DNA of 64,000 nucleotides from CALJFL01 sp047633055. Its GTDB lineage: Bacteria > Pseudomonadota > Gammaproteobacteria > Pseudomonadales > Halieaceae. The notes beneath the pieces were generated by a model. It had not been told where the DNA came from. It searched no databases and was given only the letters and a program-made list of their open reading frames with translations. The position numbers and the translations under genes are program-made. Shown one piece after another: positions 63,063 to 64,000 of this stretch (position 1 is the stretch's first letter; each line of letters opens with the position of its first letter). Location of the stretch: contig JBLIEI010000005.1 in assembly GCA_047633055.1 (NCBI GenBank), forward strand, positions 21,729-85,728, read 5' to 3'.

Positions 63063-64000
63063 ATGTTCAAAACTAGTTTAAAAAACGCACTTGAAAGAAT
63101 AGTGTTGTTTAACGTCACAGCTATTTTTCTGTTAACCGTCGGATCTGTCTACGGCGAATCTTATCAGCAAATTGTGATAAACGAGTACGGCCCCCCTAGT
63201 GTCATGCAACTTGTCGAGCACGCGATGCTGCCCGAGCCCGGTACAGGTGAAGTCAGGATCAAAGTCTTGGCGGCCGGAGCCTCGTTTACCGACACCATGA
63301 TTCGTAAAGGACTCTATGTAGGCGTTGATGCCGAATTTCCCTTTAGTCCCGGGTACGACCTGGTCGGTGTTGTCGATAAGTTAGGGGCGGAGGTTGAGGG
63401 ATTCAACGTCGGGCAAAAGGTAGCAGATTTGACCGTATATGGGGCCTATACCCAGTACGCAATTCGACCGACAGATTCGCTGGTGCCGGTACCGGACAAT
63501 GTTGGTGCGGTAGAGGCTGTCAGCCTTGTTTTGTCGTACACCACTGCGTATCAAATGATACATCGGGTTGCTGATCTTGAAGCAGGAGATGCCGTATTAA
63601 TTCACGGTGCCAGTGGCGCGGTTGGCATGGCTCTAGCCCAGATCGGTAAGGTCGCCGGCTTAACCATGTTTGGTACTGCCTCAACCACCAAACAAGATTT
63701 TGTAGCCGCGTTGGGGGTAACTCCAATCGATTATAAAACCGAAGACTTTGTCGAAAAAGTAATGGCCGCCACCCAGAACAATGGCGTTGATGTTGTATTT
63801 GATGCAGTGAGCATCGACAATTTTCGACGTTCTTACTCCACGCTAAAACCCGACGGAAAATTAGTCACCTATGGTTTCTACTCGCGATCCTTGAACGCCC
63901 AGGCAGGCGATTCATTTCAAATGGTCAAAGAGTTCCTAAAATGGAAGTGGCTCCAACTTCGCTGGAGCTGGTTTCCAAGCGAAGGTCGGTCTGCAGATTT
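63063..64000 (+). CDS. Zinc-type MDR quinone oxidoreductase with a signal peptide, partial
   Basis: The gene runs off the right edge; 312 codons are visible from ATG 63063. The first 35 residues (NALERIVLFNVTAIFLLTVG then SVYGES) look like a cleavable Sec signal. Then follows an MDR body: INEYGPPSVMQLVEHAMLPE, the GroES-like PGYDLVGVVDKLGAEVEGF, and the Rossmann motif LIHGASGAVGMALAQIGKVA. There is no zinc-ligand cysteine block, as in quinone oxidoreductases. MDR enzymes are normally cytoplasmic, so export would be unusual. Start is weak (TGAGTGAG upstream). Confidence 0.8.
   Translation, partial: MFKTSLKNALERIVLFNVTAIFLLTVGSVYGESYQQIVINEYGPPSVMQLVEHAMLPEPGTGEVRIKVLAAGASFTDTMIRKGLYVGVDAEFPFSPGYDLVGVVDKLGAEVEGFNVGQKVADLTVYGAYTQYAIRPTDSLVPVPDNVGAVEAVSLVLSYTTAYQMIHRVADLEAGDAVLIHGASGAVGMALAQIGKVAGLTMFGTASTTKQDFVAALGVTPIDYKTEDFVEKVMAATQNNGVDVVFDAVSIDNFRRSYSTLKPDGKLVTYGFYSRSLNAQAGDSFQMVKEFLKWKWLQLRWSWFPSEGRSAD

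Noticed and set aside
1..64000. tRNA, rRNA, CRISPR arrays, insertion sequences, toxin-antitoxin or restriction genes
   Set aside because: None found by reading; no tRNA cloverleaf, direct-repeat array or transposase motif was seen.

Overview
The window looks like the chromosome of a heterotrophic, probably marine, gammaproteobacterium, perhaps of the Cellvibrionales (Halieaceae/Spongiibacteraceae-like). This rests on the mix of gene families: tamA/tamB, rlmKL, slyX, slt, a SUI1/YciH protein, a DUF6316 protein, a Gram-negative sortase pair, a wax-ester synthase and a large share of acyl-CoA genes. The placement is inferred from gene content; no rRNA or other phylogenetic marker is present. No tRNA, rRNA, CRISPR array, insertion sequence or intact prophage was seen.

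Layout. 1-2060 is a decayed surface-polysaccharide region: the edge of a fucosyltransferase-like gene, a frameshifted GtrA-like gene, about 900 bases without a gene, and an SDR gene lacking its middle. 2062-10166 holds an MscS channel, small conserved proteins, a flavodoxin, an intergenic stretch with DnaA-box-like sites, rlmKL, an XRE-type HTH gene and two lipoproteins. 10211-13597 is a metallo-hydrolase plus an acyl-CoA dehydrogenase pair, divergent from an F420/FMN-type oxidoreductase. 14983-18024 has ppdK and a cupin. 18029-19710 is a broken NhaC-like antiporter. 19992-27190 carries WS/DGAT, DUF3313, DUF819, DUF2007, a class V aminotransferase, a DUF457 membrane protein and an OmpA-type lipoprotein. 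27314-33404 is tamB-tamA-methyltransferase. 33496-38595 is a fatty-acid beta-oxidation cluster (SDR, FadB-like, thiolase, dienelactone-hydrolase-like). 38683-39678 is a deletion scar uniting pieces of a PLP decarboxylase and an Lrp/AsnC regulator. 39703-43107 holds PlsC, an esterase, a metalloprotease-like protein and a small basic protein. 43127-44446 is a sortase with its apparent substrate and a strong terminator. 44703-50564 has an epoxide hydrolase, a degenerate RecB-like protein, a second acyl-CoA dehydrogenase pair, slyX and yciH. 50899-55618 has a phage-related small gene, an arsenosugar-type gene set (arsS and two glycosyltransferases) and slt. 56159-59445 is a sugar-acid operon of De Ley-Doudoroff type. 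59588-64000 has a secreted hydrolase, a TPP enzyme, a quinoprotein remnant and an exported-looking quinone oxidoreductase cut by the window edge.

Together the genes describe an aerobic lipid- and aromatic-type acyl-CoA degrader that can store neutral lipids, with a galactonate-type sugar route. At least six gene remnants, each with a readable disabling event, show active gene loss. The most interesting items are the Gram-negative sortase/substrate pair, the single-deletion scar between the decarboxylase and Lrp genes, the catalytically degenerate RecB-like protein with a long disordered tail, and an MDR oxidoreductase that carries a signal peptide.
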